A stretch of 64,000 bases of DNA from Faecalibacterium prausnitzii (GTDB lineage Bacteria; Bacillota; Clostridia; Oscillospirales; Ruminococcaceae), in assembly GCA_004558805.1 (NCBI GenBank), contig SFDE01000002.1, positions 62,001 through 126,000 of the forward strand, written 5' to 3'. Of this stretch, positions 42,078 through 50,091 are shown piece after piece. Position 1 is the stretch's first letter, and every line of letters begins with the position of its first letter. The notes beneath the pieces are model-generated. The model made no database searches. It was not told the DNA's origin and saw only the letters and a list, made by a program, of their open reading frames with translations. The position numbers and the translations under genes were made by a program.

Positions 42078-43257
42078 AGTGATGGAACAGCCGCAGACCG
42101 CAGAATGCCATGGCGATGCCGTACTTGTTGCAGGTGTCGATGACCTGCTGGTCCCGGATGGAACCGCCGGGCTGCACGATGGCAGTGACGCCGGAGCGGC
42201 GGGCACGCTCGATGTTGTCGCCAAAGGGGAAGAAGGCATCGGAACCCAGGCAGACGCCGGTAACATGGCTCAGGTACTCCTTCTTTTCCTCCGCAGTCAG
42301 AGGCTCGGGCTGACGGGTGAAGGTCTCTGCCCAGACATCATCGCCGATAACATCCTCCGGGGTGTCCCCGATGTACACGTCGATAGCGTTGTCCCGGTTG
42401 GGCTTTGCCACGTCATCCCGGAAGGGCAGATTCAGCACCTTGTCCATGTGGCGCAGCTGCCAGTTGTCCGCCTTCTGACCTGCCAGACGGGTGCAGTGGA
42501 TGCGGCTCTGCTGTCCGGCACCCACGCCGATGGTCTGACCACCGGCGGTGTAGCAGACGCTGTTGGACTGGGTATACTTCAGGGTGATGAGGGCAATGAT
42601 CAGATCCCGCTTCTGCTCCTCGGTCACGTCCTTGTTTTCGGTGACCCAGTTGTTCAGCATAGTGTCGGCGTTGATCACCAGCTCGTTGCGCCCCTGCTCA
42701 AAGGTGATGCCATAGACCTGCTTGTGCTCGATGGGGGCAGGCTTGTAGTCCGGGTCGATGGCGACCACATTGTAGTTGCCCTTCTTCTTGCCGGCGAGGA
42801 TCGCCAGTGCCTCCGGCTCATAGCCCGGAGCAATAATGCCATCGGATACCTCGTGCTGGATCAGCTTTGCGGTGGGCACATCGCAGATGTCCGAAAGAGC
42901 GATCCAGTCGCCAAAGGAGGACATGCGGTCCGCACCACGGGCACGGGCGTAGGCGTTTGCCAGAGGGGACAGCTCCATATCCGGGGCAATGTGGTACATC
43001 CGGCGTTCCACATCGGTCAGGGGCAGACCCAGAGCGGCGCCTGCCGGGGACACGTGCTTGAAGGAGGCAGCTGCCGGCAGACCGCAGGCAGCTTTCAGCT
43101 CCTTCACCAGCTGGATGGAGTTGAGGGCATCCAGAAAATTGATGTAGCCGGGCTTGCCGTTCAGCACAGTGACCGGCAGGTCGGAGCCATCTTCCATATA
43201 GATGCGGCTGGGCTTCTGGTTGGGGTTGCAGCCGTATTTCAGGGCGAGTTCATTCAT
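42076..43257 (-). CDS. purH: Stand-alone AICAR formyltransferase (PurH C-terminal domain)
   Basis: Adds the last carbon to AICAR using 10-formyl-tetrahydrofolate. Usual PurH is about 510 residues with an N-terminal IMP cyclohydrolase (MGS-like) domain; this protein has 393 residues and begins directly in the transformylase (MNELALKYGCNPNQKPSRIY). The catalytic Lys-His is in AASFKHVSPAGAALG. The absent cyclohydrolase step is supplied by the PurO-type gene immediately upstream in the operon. AGGAGGA precedes ATG. Confidence 0.93.
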   Translation of the reverse strand: MNELALKYGCNPNQKPSRIYMEDGSDLPVTVLNGKPGYINFLDALNSIQLVKELKAACGLPAAASFKHVSPAGAALGLPLTDVERRMYHIAPDMELSPLANAYARARGADRMSSFGDWIALSDICDVPTAKLIQHEVSDGIIAPGYEPEALAILAGKKKGNYNVVAIDPDYKPAPIEHKQVYGITFEQGRNELVINADTMLNNWVTENKDVTEEQKRDLIIALITLKYTQSNSVCYTAGGQTIGVGAGQQSRIHCTRLAGQKADNWQLRHMDKVLNLPFRDDVAKPNRDNAIDVYIGDTPEDVIGDDVWAETFTRQPEPLTAEEKKEYLSHVTGVCLGSDAFFPFGDNIERARRSGVTAIVQPGGSIRDQQVIDTCNKYGIAMAFCGLRLFHH

Positions 43258-43296
43258 TGGTGCATCCTCCTTAGTTCCTCTAGGATCCTTGTATTC

Positions 43297-44091
43297 TTAT
43301 TCTTCGTCAAGCTTCTTCAGCAGTTCCAGCTCCTCGGGCAGCAGCTCCGGCTCCTCGGGGTCCTCCAGATCGCTGCACACAGCATCGTACTTGTTAAAGA
43401 TCATGTCCCCGCTCTCGCAGGTGTCCAGATCGATGACCCGGGCAAAGAGGCTCACCTTGTTGTCCGGATTCAGGCTCTGCCACAGACCGTGGGCAAAATC
43501 GCCGATGGTGCGAGGGCAGGCAAAGCGCAGAGGCTCGCCCTCAAAGCTGGGGATGGGGCTGCCGTTGTGCTTGTAGGTGCTGATGAAGTGACCCTCCCCT
43601 GCCACAGGCTGGGGGTAGTCAAAGAAGTATCGCTGCACGCTGTCTCCGTTGCCATCGGCAGACTTGAGGATGCTCATCTGATAGCTGCCGTCGGCGTACA
43701 CCACGGCGGAGATGCGGGGGGTGTAGTTGGGGCAGTCCGGCTCAAAGGTGCGGGTGCGCAGGGCATCGGCAAAGCTCTTGCCCTGGCTCATCAGGTCGTA
43801 GATGGTATCCGTCTGATCACCGTTGGTGACGATGTGGGTCCTGCCCAGGGTCAGCACCGGGTTGTAGATGATCAGGCTGGGGTCCTCCAGCTTGGCGGGG
43901 TCCGCTGCCATGGTGCAGATGCCGCCCCGCTCGGGCACGGGGTCAAACACACGGTTGCGGCTGTTCTCGCTGCGTCCCATGATGAAGTATCCGATAAACA
44001 TCTGCCGTCCGTCCGGTGCCATTGCCACCGCAATGCCTCGACCAGGATATTCGTTGGAGGCAAGGTATTCGTTCAGGTCGATCTTTTCCAT
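43297..44091 (-). CDS. purO: IMP cyclohydrolase, archaeal PurO-type
   Basis: Closes FAICAR to IMP. The start at 44091 (MEKIDLNEYLASNEYPGRG) has AGGAGAA upstream; an earlier open frame runs into a repeat. 264 residues, matching the PurO fold rather than PurH: GRGIAVAMAPDGRQMFIGYF, MGRSENSRNRVF, GRTHIVTNGDQTDTIYD and TPRISAVVYADGSYQMSILK (family segments, listed separately). The C-terminal 25 residues are an acidic Glu/Leu tail. Found first in methanogens, the family also occurs in clostridia next to AICARFT. Its position beside the stand-alone AICARFT supports the call. Confidence 0.88.
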   Translation of the reverse strand: MEKIDLNEYLASNEYPGRGIAVAMAPDGRQMFIGYFIMGRSENSRNRVFDPVPERGGICTMAADPAKLEDPSLIIYNPVLTLGRTHIVTNGDQTDTIYDLMSQGKSFADALRTRTFEPDCPNYTPRISAVVYADGSYQMSILKSADGNGDSVQRYFFDYPQPVAGEGHFISTYKHNGSPIPSFEGEPLRFACPRTIGDFAHGLWQSLNPDNKVSLFARVIDLDTCESGDMIFNKYDAVCSDLEDPEEPELLPEELELLKKLDEE

Positions 44092-44111
44092 TGTTGTTCT
44101 CCTATTTACGG

Positions 44112-44214
44112 AACTCCCCCAGTCGCCTGTGGCGACAGCCCCCTCAATGAGGGAGCCTTGAGCCTCCCTCTCTGAGGGAGGTGGCACGCCGTTGGGCGTG
44201 ACGGAAGGAGTTTT
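44112..44214. repeat. Palindromic intergenic repeat, family A, copy 4
   Basis: Begins AACTCCCCCAGTCGCC and ends GTGACGGAAGGAGTTTT. Inner hairpins GTCGCC-TGT-GGCGAC, CCCTCAATGAGGG and CCTCCCTCTCTGAGGGAGG. Its right edge touches the purN stop codon. Confidence 0.8.
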
Positions 44215-44810
44215 CACTCAATCTCACCGTTACAGATCATGGCGACAGCCTTGGGCAGCAGCTTCCATTCCGCCTGTTCCATCACCCGCTTCTGCAGCAC
44301 CTCCGGGGTGTCGCCGGGCAGGATGTCTACTGCCTTCTGCAGCAGGATAGGACCGCCATCGCACTCTTCGTTGACAAAGTGGACGGTGGCACCGGTGACC
44401 TTGCAGCCCCGTGCCAGCGCCGCCTCGTGGGGACGCAGACCGTACATACCCGGACCGCAGAAAGAGGGGATGAGTGCCGGGTGCACGTTCAGGATGCGGC
44501 GGGGATACGCCTCGATGACGCTGGGTCCCAGCACCGACAGAAAACCTGCCAGCACCACCAGATCAATGTTGTGCTCCTGCAGGGTATTCAGCAGGGCGGC
44601 GTCAAATTCCTGACTGGTGGCGTAGTCCTTCCGGCGCACCACGCAGCCTTCCACTCCTGCCTTTGCGGCACGCTCCAGAGCGTAGACCCCGGGCTTGGAC
44701 GCCACCACCAGGGTGATCTTTCCGTTGGGGTTCTCTCCCCGTGCCTCACTGTCCAGCAGTGCCTGCAGGTTGGTGCCGCCGCCGGAGACTAAAACTGCGA
44801 TATTCAGCAC
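44214..44810 (-). CDS. purN: Phosphoribosylglycinamide formyltransferase
   Basis: GAR transformylase using 10-formyl-THF. GTG start at 44810 lies inside the end of purM (7-nt overlap), consistent with translational coupling. 198 residues. MLNIAVLVSGGGTNLQAL opens the fold; catalytic Asn-His-Asp are in NVHPALIPSF and the loop VHFVNEECDGGPIL. Confidence 0.96.
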   Translation of the reverse strand: MLNIAVLVSGGGTNLQALLDSEARGENPNGKITLVVASKPGVYALERAAKAGVEGCVVRRKDYATSQEFDAALLNTLQEHNIDLVVLAGFLSVLGPSVIEAYPRRILNVHPALIPSFCGPGMYGLRPHEAALARGCKVTGATVHFVNEECDGGPILLQKAVDILPGDTPEVLQKRVMEQAEWKLLPKAVAMICNGEIE

Positions 44811-45850
44811 AGCTCCACGCCCTCACCTTCTGCGATGACGCCCAGACGATATGCTTCCGGCTCCCCGTTGGCGTGGAGAATCTCCAGAGCCTTGTCTGCC
44901 TGCTCTGCAGGGACGGTGAGCACCATGCCTACGCCCATGTTGAAGGTGTTGAACATATCGTGCTCAGAGATGTTGCCCACCTTCTGGATCAGGTGGAACA
45001 GAGCGGGGGTGCGCACATCTGCCTTGTTGATCCGGGCGCAGCAGCCCTTTTTCAGGCTGCGGGGGATATTCTCGTAGAAGCCGCCACCGGTGATGTGGGA
45101 GATGCCCTTTACATCCACCTCTTCCAGCACCTTCAGCACCGGCTTGACGTAAATCTTGGTGGGGGCAAGCAGTGCCTCGCCCAGAGTCTTGCCGCCCAGC
45201 TCGGCGGGGGCGGAGAACAGCACATCCGGGTCAGCGTCGATGTTGAACACCTTGCGCACCAGAGAGAAGCCGTTGGAGTGGACGCCGGTGGAGGGCAGGG
45301 CGATGATCACATCCCCGGCAGCCATAGTCTCGTTGCTGAGGATCTTTTCCTTATCCACCACGCCCACGGTAAAGCCTGCCAGATCGTACTCGTGCTCCGG
45401 CATCATGCCCGGGTGCTCGGCAGTCTCGCCGCCCACCAGAGAGCAGTCTGCCTGCACGCAGCCTTCTGCCACGCCCTTGACGATCTCGGCGATCTTCTCG
45501 GGTACGTTGCGACCGCAGGCGATGTAATCCAGGAACACCAGCGGCTTGGCACCGGCGCAGATCACGTCGTTGACGCACATTGCCACGCAGTCGATGCCGA
45601 TGGTGTCGTGCTTGTCCATGATCATGGCGACCTTCAGCTTGGTGCCCACACCGTCGGTGCCGGAGATCAGCACCGGGTGCTTGTAGCCGGTGCAATCCAG
45701 CTCAAACAGACCGCCAAAGCCGCCCAGACCGCCGATGCAATGCTCGTTCATGGTCCGTGCCACATACTGCTTCATCAGTTCGACAGAACGGTAACCGGCG
45801 GTAATGTCCACGCCGGCTGCTGCGTAGCTTTCAGAATAGCTCTTTTCCAT
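44804..45850 (-). CDS. purM: Phosphoribosylformylglycinamidine cyclo-ligase
   Basis: AIR synthetase. 348 residues. Motifs: LISGTDGVGTKLKVAM near residue 60, CVNDVICAGAKPLVFLDYIA, GGETAEHPGMM, and HITGGGFYENIPR toward the end. AGGAGAG precedes ATG, 4 nt after the purF stop. Confidence 0.97.
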   Translation of the reverse strand: MEKSYSESYAAAGVDITAGYRSVELMKQYVARTMNEHCIGGLGGFGGLFELDCTGYKHPVLISGTDGVGTKLKVAMIMDKHDTIGIDCVAMCVNDVICAGAKPLVFLDYIACGRNVPEKIAEIVKGVAEGCVQADCSLVGGETAEHPGMMPEHEYDLAGFTVGVVDKEKILSNETMAAGDVIIALPSTGVHSNGFSLVRKVFNIDADPDVLFSAPAELGGKTLGEALLAPTKIYVKPVLKVLEEVDVKGISHITGGGFYENIPRSLKKGCCARINKADVRTPALFHLIQKVGNISEHDMFNTFNMGVGMVLTVPAEQADKALEILHANGEPEAYRLGVIAEGEGVELC

Positions 45851-45854
45851 GGTG

Positions 45855-47333
45855 TTACTCTCCTAACTTTTTGGCGTCCTTGGGACGGTCGTTGAGGTGG
45901 CGTTCGTGAATATCGGTGGAAAACACAGTCTCCGGCTTTACGGCGTATTCACCGGTGAAGCAGGAGGTGCAGAAACCACATTTTGCGCCGCCGGCAAGCT
46001 GGGTCACATGCTCAACAGAGAGGTAGCCCAGCGTATCTGCGCCGATGATCTCGTTGATCTGTTCCAGATTGCGTCCGGTGGCAACCAGCATCTTCTGGTC
46101 CGGGATGTCAGTGCCGAAGTAGCAGGGGTATTTAAAGGGAGGCGCAGACACCATAAAGTGCACTTCCTTTGCGCCGGCGTCCCGCAGCAGCTTGATGATG
46201 CGGGCGGAGGTGGTGCCCCGGACGATGGAGTCGTCCACCAGTACCACACGCTTGCCCTTGACGGTGCTGGACACCACATTCAGCTTGATGCGGACGCTGT
46301 TTTCCCGCTGCTTCTGGCTGCCCTGAATAAAGGTGCGCCCGATGTACTTGTTCTTAATGAAGCCGATGCCGTAGGGGATGCCGCTTTCCTGAGAGTAGCC
46401 CAGCGCCGCATCCAGACCGGAATCCGGCACGCCGATGACCACATCTGCCTCCACAGGATGCTCCTGTGCCAGGAAGCGCCCTGCCTGCTTCCGTGCCTCA
46501 TGGACCGAGCAGCCCTCGATGACGCTGTCCGGACGGGCAAAGTAGATGAACTCAAAGACACACATCTGGGTGTCCGGGCGACCACAGTGGTCCTTGATGC
46601 TCCGCAGTTCTCCGGTCTTGGTGTCTACCACCACGATCTCGCCGGGCTCCACATCCCGCAGCAGGGCAGCGCCTACTGCATCCAAAGCGCAGCTCTCACT
46701 GGCAAAGACGTAGCCGCCGCCGGGCAGGGTGCCGATGCACAGGGGACGGTAGCCCCGGGGATCCCGCACTGCGATGAGCTTGGTGGAGGACATGATCACC
46801 AGACTGTAAGCGCCCTCCAACACATCCATGGTCTTGCTGATGGCAGTCTCGATGCTGCCCATCCGCAGACGGTTCCGGGTGATGAGGTAGCAGATCACCT
46901 CGGTGTCGGAGGAACCATGGAAGATGGCGCCCTCATTTTCCAGCTGACGGCGCAGCTCCACGGTGTTGGTCAGGTTGCCGTTGTGGCACAGTGCCATGGT
47001 GCCCCGACCGTGACGCACGATCATAGGCTGGGCGTTGGCACGGACCCGGGTACCGGCGGTGGCGTACCGCACATGACCCGTTGCCATGTGGGCGGTGGGG
47101 CTGGAAATGCCTGCCAGCACCGTCGGGGTGAACACCTCGTTTACCAGTCCCAGATCCCGGTGACCGGTGATAACGCCGTCATCGTTGACGGCGATACCGC
47201 AGCTTTCCTGACCACGGTGCTGCAGGGCATACAGTGCCGAATAGGCGGCAGCCGCCACATCCTCGGTGGCTGCACGGTCATAGATACCGAAAACGCCGCA
47301 CTCCTCATGCAGCGGATATGCAAAATCAGACAT
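45855..47333 (-). CDS. purF: Amidophosphoribosyltransferase
   Basis: First committed step of purine synthesis. The start at 47333 (MSDFAYPLHEECGVFG) follows AAAGGAGAA. 492 residues. Cys12 is the glutaminase nucleophile and is preceded by an 11-residue propeptide, as in the Bacillus enzyme. The PRPP loop is VVLVDDSIVRGTTS; the C-terminal AKCGFCTSCFTGEYAV supplies cysteines of the [4Fe-4S] cluster, so the enzyme is of the oxygen-sensitive type. Confidence 0.97.
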   Translation of the reverse strand: MSDFAYPLHEECGVFGIYDRAATEDVAAAAYSALYALQHRGQESCGIAVNDDGVITGHRDLGLVNEVFTPTVLAGISSPTAHMATGHVRYATAGTRVRANAQPMIVRHGRGTMALCHNGNLTNTVELRRQLENEGAIFHGSSDTEVICYLITRNRLRMGSIETAISKTMDVLEGAYSLVIMSSTKLIAVRDPRGYRPLCIGTLPGGGYVFASESCALDAVGAALLRDVEPGEIVVVDTKTGELRSIKDHCGRPDTQMCVFEFIYFARPDSVIEGCSVHEARKQAGRFLAQEHPVEADVVIGVPDSGLDAALGYSQESGIPYGIGFIKNKYIGRTFIQGSQKQRENSVRIKLNVVSSTVKGKRVVLVDDSIVRGTTSARIIKLLRDAGAKEVHFMVSAPPFKYPCYFGTDIPDQKMLVATGRNLEQINEIIGADTLGYLSVEHVTQLAGGAKCGFCTSCFTGEYAVKPETVFSTDIHERHLNDRPKDAKKLGE

Positions 47334-47343
47334 TGGTTCTCCT

Positions 47344-47844
47344 TTACAGCTGTGCGATCTCGTTCTGCAGGTTTTCTTCCTTGGCGGCGATCTGCTGTAC
47401 CATAGCCACCCGCTCGGCATACAGCTTTTCTGCCAGTGTCTCATCGCTCAGAGCAAGGATCTGGGCAGCAAGCCATGCGGCATTCTTTGCGCCGTTCAGC
47501 GCCACAGTTGCCACCGGGATGCCGCTGGGCATCTGCACCGTGGCAAGCAAAGCGTCCAGACCATCCATGGCGCCGCCCTTCATGGGGATGCCGATGACCG
47601 GCAGGGTGGTGTTGGCGGCAAAAGCACCTGCCAGATGTGCTGCCATTCCGGCGGCGCAGAGGATCACCCCAAAGCCGTTTGTCCGGGCGTTCTTTGCAAA
47701 CTCTGCGGCGGCAGCCGGGGTACGGTGTGCCGACAGAATGTGTGCTTCAAAGGGGATGTCCAGCGCCTTGAGCTGGATGCAGGCACCCTTCATCACTGCC
47801 CAGTCGCTGTCCGACCCCATGATCACAGCCACTTTACGAATCAT
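47344..47844 (-). CDS. purE: 5-(carboxyamino)imidazole ribonucleotide mutase or AIR carboxylase
   Basis: The start at 47844 (MIRKVAVIMGSDSDW) follows AGAGAGG. 166 residues with the PurE marks GSDSDW, SAHRTP and ILCAAGMAAHLAGAFAA. No purK is present in the operon, so it may work as the CO2-using class II enzyme, or purK may be elsewhere; the sequence alone does not decide. First gene of the purE-F-M-N-O-H-D-L-B operon; purC is absent from the window. Confidence 0.94.
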   Translation of the reverse strand: MIRKVAVIMGSDSDWAVMKGACIQLKALDIPFEAHILSAHRTPAAAAEFAKNARTNGFGVILCAAGMAAHLAGAFAANTTLPVIGIPMKGGAMDGLDALLATVQMPSGIPVATVALNGAKNAAWLAAQILALSDETLAEKLYAERVAMVQQIAAKEENLQNEIAQL

Positions 47845-47878
47845 AAATCCAAGCCTCTCTTTCTCAGGAACCACAAAC

Positions 47879-47914
47879 AAAAAAGGCTGCGATACACCCG
47901 TACCACCGCCTTTT
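47879..47914 (-). terminator. Terminator-like hairpin in the purE leader
   Basis: AAAAGGC (complement of 47908-47914) pairs with GCCTTTTTT on the minus strand, 35 nt before purE. The stop codon of the short leader ORF overlaps its first arm, so it may act as an attenuator. Confidence 0.55.
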
Positions 47915-48026
47915 ATTCCGCGTATACTCTACCCTTTTTCCGGCACGAAGCTGCACGATGCCCCTGACGCCCACAAATGCACTCCAGCCCGTTCCGACCG
48001 GCGATCATCAGCAGCATTTCCGACAT
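47913..48026 (-). CDS. 37-codon leader ORF upstream of purE
   Basis: ATG at 48026 has CGGAGGAG 6 nt upstream. The peptide starts MSEMLLMIAGRNGLEC and has three Cys (C16, C18, C28) and a basic end (RKKGRVYAE). Its TAA overlaps the 5' arm of the terminator hairpin in front of purE. It may be a leader peptide that couples translation to termination, or a small Cys-containing protein. No family is recognised. Confidence 0.5.
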   Translation of the reverse strand: MSEMLLMIAGRNGLECICGRQGHRAASCRKKGRVYAE

Positions 48027-48066
48027 CAGGATCTCCTCCGCAGTTTCTTTGTCCTTGCGTTTTTCG

Positions 48067-48104
48067 GCAGACGGAAATTGCCCCTTCGGGGACTGTCCGT
48101 CTGC
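48067..48104 (-). other. Strong hairpin in the purE leader
   Basis: GCAGACGGA and TCCGTCTGC pair; an inner stem CCCC-GAA-GGGG is separated by an internal loop. It does not match a purine, preQ1 or PRPP riboswitch that I can recognise. Confidence 0.55.
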
Positions 48105-48246
48105 GTGCTACATACAGTTTACGGCAAAAGGAACGCTTTGCAAAGTGCCTAAAAGCAAATTCTCCTTTGTGTTCTCATGCTGTCAAAAAACTTTTGAAAG
48201 TTTTGTGCAGTTTCGACATCGATTTTCCTGCTAAGTATGACTTATA

Positions 48247-48265
48247 ATTCAGGTACTATTCAGGT
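48247..48265. repeat. Direct repeat ATTCAGGT, 11-bp period
   Basis: ATTCAGGT-ACT-ATTCAGGT. The spacing is one helical turn, as for a tandem operator. A TATAAT box overlaps its left part on the plus strand (48243-48248). Confidence 0.45.
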
Positions 48266-48306
48266 AAGGAAAAAGCGGCGTCATTTCTCCATAAAAGACA
48301 TACTTT

Positions 48307-48789
48307 TCAGAAGATGATCTTTGCCGTAGTGCCCCGGGCGGCACGGATCAGGTCTGCCGGTGCACAGCACACCTGGGTGCCGATGCGTCCCCCGGAAACA
48401 TAGACCTTTTGCTGCGCCAGAACGCTCTCGTCAAAGACGGTCTTATACTGCTTTTTCATGCCCACAGGGCTGCAGCCGCCCCGGACATAGCCGGTGACCT
48501 TGTTGATATCCGCCACATGGATCATCGCCACGCTTTTTTCTCCCACGCTGCGGGCGGCCGCTTTCAGGTCCAGCTCCGCCGCCACCGGGATCACAAAAAC
48601 AAAATAGTTCCGGCTTGCTCCCTGGGTCACCAGAGTTTTATACACACACGCCGGGTCCTCCCCCATGCTGCCTGCCACATCCACACCGGCAACTGCCACG
48701 CCCTCTTCGTGAGGGTATTCGTGGGCGGTGTAGGGTACCTTTTCCCGTTCCAGGAACCGCATGGCGTTGGTCTTAGCTTCTTTTCCCAT
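48307..48789 (-). CDS. ybaK: YbaK/EbsC-type aminoacyl-tRNA deacylase
   Basis: Removes mischarged Cys from tRNA-Pro (YbaK subfamily). 160 residues. N-terminal MGKEAKTNAMRFLEREKVPY, catalytic Lys in DPACVYKTLVTQG, and the substrate loop GYVRGGCSPVGMKK are typical of the Cys-tRNA(Pro) deacylase group. It is transcribed alone on the minus strand. Confidence 0.93.
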   Translation of the reverse strand: MGKEAKTNAMRFLEREKVPYTAHEYPHEEGVAVAGVDVAGSMGEDPACVYKTLVTQGASRNYFVFVIPVAAELDLKAAARSVGEKSVAMIHVADINKVTGYVRGGCSPVGMKKQYKTVFDESVLAQQKVYVSGGRIGTQVCCAPADLIRAARGTTAKIIF

Positions 48790-48857
48790 CTCTCAAAAAC
48801 CTCTTTTGTTGGATTTATTCTATTTTACCACTTTTTCCAAAAATTTTAAAGTCGCTC

Positions 48858-48914
48858 TTGACTTCAGTGCCATGAAGTGATATCATAGCGTCACACACTT
48901 CAGTTTCCTGAAGT
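48858..48914 (+). promoter_or_regulatory. Promoter of the DAHP synthase gene with two matching operator palindromes
   Basis: TTGACT (48858-48863), 17-nt spacer, TATCAT (48881-48886). ACTTCA-N6-TGAAGT occurs twice: 48861-48878 inside the promoter and 48897-48914 just after the transcription start. The two sites share both arms and the same spacing. Confidence 0.75.
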
Positions 48915-48929
48915 TCCGGTAAACAAACC

Positions 48930-48962
48930 ACGGCAAAGGAGCCGGTCTCCCCTGCCGTTTTT
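48930..48962 (+). terminator. Terminator-like hairpin in the DAHP synthase leader
   Basis: ACGGCA pairs with TGCCGT around an inner GGAG/CTCC stem, followed by TTTTT, 24 nt before the start codon. A likely attenuator. Confidence 0.65.
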
Positions 48963-48985
48963 AAAAGGTAAAGGAGACAAATGCC

Positions 48986-49999
48986 ATGATCATCGTTCTC
49001 AAACAGGATGCCCCCGAGGTACAGGTCCGCGAGTTCTGCCACGAGCTGGAGGACATGGGGCTGCAGATCAACGACTCCAAGGGCAGCGACACCCATATTC
49101 TGGGTCTTATCGGCGACACCAAGGCAATTGCCGAAAGCTGGGTGCTGGCAAACCCGGTGGTGGAGACCTGCCGCCGGGTATCGGAGCCTTACAAAAAGGC
49201 GAACCGCAAGTTCCACCCGGACGACAGCATCATTGATGTGGAGGGGGTCAAGATCGGCGGCGGCAACTTTGCAGTCATTGCCGGTCCCTGCAGCATCGAG
49301 AGCGAGGAGCAGATTACCTACTGTGCCCGCCGGGTAAAGGAGGCAGGCGCTTCCCTGCTGCGGGGCGGCGCCTTCAAGCCCCGCACCTCCCCCTACTCTT
49401 TTCAGGGGATGCGCAGCGAAGGTCTGGACCTGCTGAAGCTGGCACGCCGTGCCACCGGTGCCCCCATCGTTACCGAGATCATGAACACCGAGCATCTGCC
49501 CCTGTTTGAGAACGTGGACCTGATCCAGGTGGGCGCACGGAATATGCAGAACTTTGAGCTGCTGAAGGCGGTGGGACGTCAGAAAAAGCCGGTGCTGCTG
49601 AAGCGGGGTCTGGCGAACACCCTGGAGGAGTTCGTCATGAGCGCCGAGTACATCATGGCTGAGGGCAACGAGAATGTGATCCTCTGCGAGCGGGGCATCC
49701 GCACCTTTGAGACCAGTATGCGGAACACTCTGGACCTGGCAGGTGTGGTGATGCTCCACAAGATGACCCATCTGCCGGTGGTGGTGGATCCCAGCCACGC
49801 CTGCGGTCACGCATGGATGGTGCCGGAGCTTGCCAAGGCGGCGGTAGCTGCCGGGGCGGACGGCTTGATGATCGAGGTCCACAACAACCCCGCCAAGGCA
49901 AAGTGCGACGGTGCCCAGAGCTTGACTCCGGACCAGTTTGATGAGCTGATGCAGTTCATCGGCAAAGAGGTGGAGTTCTTTGGCAAAAAGCTGAACTGA
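48986..49999 (+). CDS. aroF: 3-deoxy-7-phosphoheptulonate synthase
   Basis: First enzyme of the shikimate pathway, joining PEP and erythrose 4-phosphate. 337 residues. The N-terminal 70 residues (MIIVLKQDAPEVQVREFCH) are the ferredoxin-like regulatory domain seen in Thermotoga-type DAHP synthases, where it binds aromatic amino acids. The barrel starts with FAVIAGPCSIESEEQ and includes GGAFKPRTSPYSFQG and PVVVDPSHACGH. It is a single-gene unit behind the operator pair and attenuator. AAAGGAG precedes ATG. Confidence 0.95.
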   Translation: MIIVLKQDAPEVQVREFCHELEDMGLQINDSKGSDTHILGLIGDTKAIAESWVLANPVVETCRRVSEPYKKANRKFHPDDSIIDVEGVKIGGGNFAVIAGPCSIESEEQITYCARRVKEAGASLLRGGAFKPRTSPYSFQGMRSEGLDLLKLARRATGAPIVTEIMNTEHLPLFENVDLIQVGARNMQNFELLKAVGRQKKPVLLKRGLANTLEEFVMSAEYIMAEGNENVILCERGIRTFETSMRNTLDLAGVVMLHKMTHLPVVVDPSHACGHAWMVPELAKAAVAAGADGLMIEVHNNPAKAKCDGAQSLTPDQFDELMQFIGKEVEFFGKKLN

Positions 50000-50024
50000 A
50001 AAGGCAAATAACCATTATGAATGC

Positions 50025-50062
50025 AGGGGCTGCTGTGCCGCAGGGTGCAGCAGCCCCTTTTG
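50025..50062 (+). terminator. Terminator of the DAHP synthase gene
   Basis: AGGGGCTGCTG pairs with CAGCAGCCCCT, followed by TTTGG. Confidence 0.8.
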
Positions 50063-50091
50063 GTTGTGCGGCTTTTCTCCTTCTGCCGGAT

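Noticed and set aside
47845..48106. Purine or PRPP riboswitch upstream of purE
   Set aside because: I could not find the conserved purine aptamer loops or a ykkC-type core. Only a plain hairpin, a short ORF and a terminator are visible.
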